A stretch of DNA of 64,000 nt from CAVRUZ01 sp963724495 (lineage in GTDB: Bacteria > Actinomycetota > Actinomycetes > Propionibacteriales > DAIQRJ01), in the NCBI GenBank assembly GCA_963724495.1, contig CAVRUZ010000002.1, forward strand, positions 1,503,663 to 1,567,662, in the 5' to 3' direction. The notes beneath the pieces were generated by a model that saw only the letters and a list, made by a program, of their open reading frames with translations, did no database searches and was not told the origin of the DNA. Made by a program: the position numbers and the translations under genes. Shown here piece by piece: positions 62,042-64,000 of the stretch. Positions within the stretch are counted from its first letter, which is position 1; every line of letters starts with the position of its first letter.

Positions 62042-63117
62042 CCGTGCGCAAGTCTCCGAGCGGACGCTGGCGTGGGGTCGTGAAGTCGGGGCGGCAGCAG
62101 GTGGCCAGCAGGACCTTCGACACGCGACGAGAAGCACTGGCATGGGTCGCCCGCGAGAGAACGGCTCTTGCCGGTGGCGTAGATCCGCGCGCCGGTCGAC
62201 GGACCGTCCGTGTCTTGCTGCCGGAGTGGTTGCACGAGCGCCGGCATGCCGTCACTCGGAAGACCTTTATCGCGGACTCCGCGTTGAGGAGGTTGACACC
62301 GCCAGCACTTGCCGCGCTCCAGATCGGTGCCGTAACCGATCGCGAGATCGCCCGTGCGCTGATCGCGTTGAACCAGTCGGGACTGGCTGAGTCGTCGGTG
62401 AAGCGGTTCCGCGACTCGCTCTCGGCGTTCTTCGCCTGGGCGGTTCGTGAACGGCTGATCGCCGCCAATCCGGTGACCGGCACTCGGGTGCCGAAGGGAC
62501 GGGGGGTGCGCGCGGTGATGCGACCGTTCGCAGAGGACGAACTCGAGTCGTTCTACATGGCGGCCAGTGCAAGGGACCAGAGGCTGGCGGACGTGCTGTT
62601 GGTAGCCGCCTGGACAGGGCTGCGGTGGTCGGAGCTACGCGAGGTCCGGGTCCGCGACTTCGTCCGGGTGCCGATGCCCGTGCTCCTGGTGAGCCGGGCT
62701 GCTCCCGAGGGCATGGAGGCGAAGGTGACCAAGTCCGGCAAGAACCGAAGGGTTCCGGTCGCGGACCGCGTTCTGCCTTTGGTGCTGGGGTGCGCGGAAG
62801 GCAAGGGGCCGGACGACCTGCTCATGACCACCAGGACGGACCACCAGCTGCATGCCACCGCCGTCAAGCGGACGGTGGTGTGGTCGACGGTTGCGTCCGG
62901 CCGGCGAATACACGACCTGCGGCACACGGCGGCGTGCCTGTGGCTGTCGAAAGGAGTTGATCCGGTGACCGTTCAGGCCTGGCTTGGGCACGCGTCCATC
63001 GCCACGACGAACATCTACCTGCACCACCTCGGATCGTCGGCCGACCGGGCCGGTCTGGACCGCCTGAACGCGCTGGGGGGCGCGGGGGGTGCGCAACAAA
63101 CCAGGAGCGCGGAGTGA
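62038..63117 (+). CDS. int: Tyrosine site-specific integrase
   Basis: This 359-residue recombinase inserts and excises the element at tRNA-Ala. An N-terminal arm-binding domain (TVRKSPSGRWRGVVKSGRQQ) precedes a SAM-like core-binding domain (AESSVKRFRDSLSAFFAWAV). The catalytic domain has Arg in AWTGLRWSELREV, HxxR in IHDLRHTAACLWLSKGV, GH in VQAWLGHASIATTN and the nucleophile Tyr in NIYLHHLG. The start is the ATG at 62038, overlapping the xis stop. The longer open frame upstream crosses xis. Its stop lies about 60 bp from the attachment site, typical of such elements. All catalytic residues are intact. Confidence 0.94.
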   Translation: MTVRKSPSGRWRGVVKSGRQQVASRTFDTRREALAWVARERTALAGGVDPRAGRRTVRVLLPEWLHERRHAVTRKTFIADSALRRLTPPALAALQIGAVTDREIARALIALNQSGLAESSVKRFRDSLSAFFAWAVRERLIAANPVTGTRVPKGRGVRAVMRPFAEDELESFYMAASARDQRLADVLLVAAWTGLRWSELREVRVRDFVRVPMPVLLVSRAAPEGMEAKVTKSGKNRRVPVADRVLPLVLGCAEGKGPDDLLMTTRTDHQLHATAVKRTVVWSTVASGRRIHDLRHTAACLWLSKGVDPVTVQAWLGHASIATTNIYLHHLGSSADRAGLDRLNALGGAGGAQQTRSAE

Positions 63118-63175
63118 CAGGGGTGAAATCCCCGACCTCCCCCGGTGTTCTCGCAGGTGGGAGGGGGTTCGTTTG

Positions 63176-63221
63176 GGTGGAGCTGAGGGGAATCGAACCC
63201 CTGACCTTCTCGATGCGAACG
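63176..63221. repeat. Right attachment site (3' part of tRNA-Ala)
   Basis: It is identical to 52045-52090. It spans from 2 bases beyond the tRNA 3' end to the anticodon loop, where the two copies diverge. Confidence 0.93.
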
Positions 63222-63250
63222 AGACGCGCTACCAACTGCGCTACAGCCCC
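63178..63250 (-). tRNA. tRNA-Ala (anticodon CGC)
   Basis: On the minus strand the acceptor arm GGGGCTG pairs with CAGCTCC, with discriminator A and no encoded CCA. The D-arm contains AGTTGGTAGCGC. The anticodon arm TCTCG-TTCGCAT-CGAGA gives CGC, and the T-arm has GGGGTTCGATTCCCC. It is the chromosomal integration target of the adjacent element and remains intact after insertion. Confidence 0.95.
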
Positions 63251-63286
63251 TCGCCGACCGGATCGGCCGCGCGACTGCGGAGAATA

Positions 63287-64000
63287 TCAGGCTCCGGCAG
63301 CGACCCTGGCATCTCCGTCGTCGTCCTCGCGGCCCTGTCCGGCGGCCCGGGCGAGCTCGTCGACGGAGTCCGGCTGGCGCCCGAGCAGCACGGCCTCGGG
63401 GAGGTGACCCGCGGAGTACACCGTGGCATCGGCCAGGTCGATCGTGCGGACAGTGCGGACCGCTGCCCGGGGCGCGGTGACGTAGGCGGGCAGGGCAACC
63501 GGGCGGGGCTCCCAGGCGCCGAGCTGGCTGTTCGCCACCCACGCCGCCGCCTCGTCGAGCGCTGACCGCTCCGCAGCTGCGACCGCCTGCCGGCCGGCAG
63601 CAGGTCGGGTCATGGTCCCGGGATACACCGCGTCGATCCGGCGGGCTCCCGTTGGCGTCGATCGTGCCGTCTTGGCAGTGGTCGGAGCGGCGAGACGGCG
63701 ACGCGCCCGGCGCTTCTGCCGGGCGATCGTCAGCATGCTGAGACCGAGGAATCCGACAGCCACGCCCGCCGGAACGGCCACCACCCACCAGGCAAGGACC
63801 CCCGCGTAGGCGAATGCCGACACTGCCGTGGTCGCGGCCAGCAACAGCGAAAGGACGATGCGTCGACGGGAAGTGGCTCGCTTGCCCGACGCGCGCAGTT
63901 CCGCCCGCGTCGAACTGGTGGACTTCGCCGACCTGGCGGATCGAGCAGCGGTACGCGGGGACGGGCCGGTGACACGGACCGGCGAGCCGCCCCGGGCGTT
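63287..64000 (-). CDS. Hypothetical membrane protein (5' end outside the window)
   Basis: The frame is open from the right edge of the window, so at least 237 residues are visible and the start is missing. An Arg/Ser/Ala-rich cytoplasmic part (RSARSAKSTSSTRAELRASG) precedes two adjacent hydrophobic segments (LLLAATTAVSAFAYAGVL and WWVVAVPAGVAVGFLGLSML). A hydrophilic C-terminal domain follows (ERSALDEAAAWVANSQLGAW, PYVTAPR-like region, RTVRTIDLADATVYSAGHLP). I do not recognise the family. It is the first chromosomal gene beyond the element and tRNA-Ala. Confidence 0.6.
   Translation of the reverse strand, partial: NARGGSPVRVTGPSPRTAARSARSAKSTSSTRAELRASGKRATSRRRIVLSLLLAATTAVSAFAYAGVLAWWVVAVPAGVAVGFLGLSMLTIARQKRRARRRLAAPTTAKTARSTPTGARRIDAVYPGTMTRPAAGRQAVAAAERSALDEAAAWVANSQLGAWEPRPVALPAYVTAPRAAVRTVRTIDLADATVYSAGHLPEAVLLGRQPDSVDELARAAGQGREDDDGDARVAAGA

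Larger units (their letters stand above)
52045..63221. mobile_element. Integrative element of about 11.2 kb in tRNA-Ala, AICE/pSAM2-like but without transfer genes
   Basis: A 46-bp perfect direct repeat flanks the element (52045-52090 and 63176-63221). The right copy is the 3' part of an intact tRNA-Ala(CGC) gene, and the left copy is an orphan tRNA fragment. At the right end, next to the tRNA, is a tightly overlapping rep-xis-int operon like that of actinomycete integrative and conjugative elements. The interior carries a membrane protein, a GMC oxidoreductase, a SnoaL-like protein, a C2H2 mini-protein, a coiled membrane protein, an ABM protein and a TPR-LuxR regulator. No FtsK/SpoIIIE-like tra, spd or relaxase gene is visible, so self-transfer is unlikely unless supplied in trans. 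Internal repeats suggest an earlier rearrangement. Confidence 0.88.

Overview
The window is high-GC DNA with GTG/TTG starts, ATGA/GTGA gene overlaps, SigA-like TAnnnT -10 boxes placed 6-8 nt before start codons (leaderless genes), an Rpf protein, an actinobacterial-type MetG and a protein O-mannosyltransferase. This points to an actinobacterium, most likely Nocardioidaceae (Nocardioides-like). The genus is inferred from gene content and order, not from a search.

Region by region. (1) 1-13.1 kb, minus strand: three tandem genes for very large secreted proteins built from an N-terminal beta-propeller-like region, an Fn3-like module, one or two LamG domains, a variable number of PKD domains and a shared C-terminal beta-sandwich, plus a remnant of a fourth copy. 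All are cut by many small indels, densest toward the left edge. (2) 13.3-21.1 kb, minus strand: a membrane-anchored protein and a tightly overlapping exopolysaccharide operon (polyprenyl-phosphate sugar transferase, GT4, nucleotidyltransferase, UDP-sugar dehydrogenase, GT-B enzyme, GT2). Regions 1 and 2 together look like a surface or matrix locus. (3) 21.3-41.3 kb: a housekeeping block with pth-rplY, prs-glmU with tRNA-Gln, a two-component system, a desaturase, an NlpC/P60 hydrolase behind a c-di-AMP riboswitch, MarR, ispE-ksgA, rpf, a nitroreductase, tatD, metG, rsmI and pmt. (4) 41.3-51.9 kb: small regulators and enzymes (MarR/YceI, GNAT, DUF1810, lipid kinase, ArsR/SRPBCC, MFS exporter, truncated phosphotransferase, SDR, hydrolase, flavin/F420 oxidoreductase). 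(5) 52.0-63.2 kb: an integrative element bounded by a 46-bp perfect direct repeat derived from the 3' part of a tRNA-Ala(CGC) gene. It has a rep-xis-int operon of the pSAM2/AICE type, no recognisable transfer gene, and a cargo of redox and regulatory genes. (6) From 63.3 kb: chromosomal sequence again.

A recurring oddity is the number of apparent frameshifts in otherwise well-conserved genes. Outside the PKD locus the start-to-stop lengths of the genes with one break all leave a remainder of +1. A systematic insertion-type sequencing or assembly error is the simplest explanation, so single-frameshift genes are treated here as probably functional. The giant surface genes are marked as broken because their indel load is much higher.
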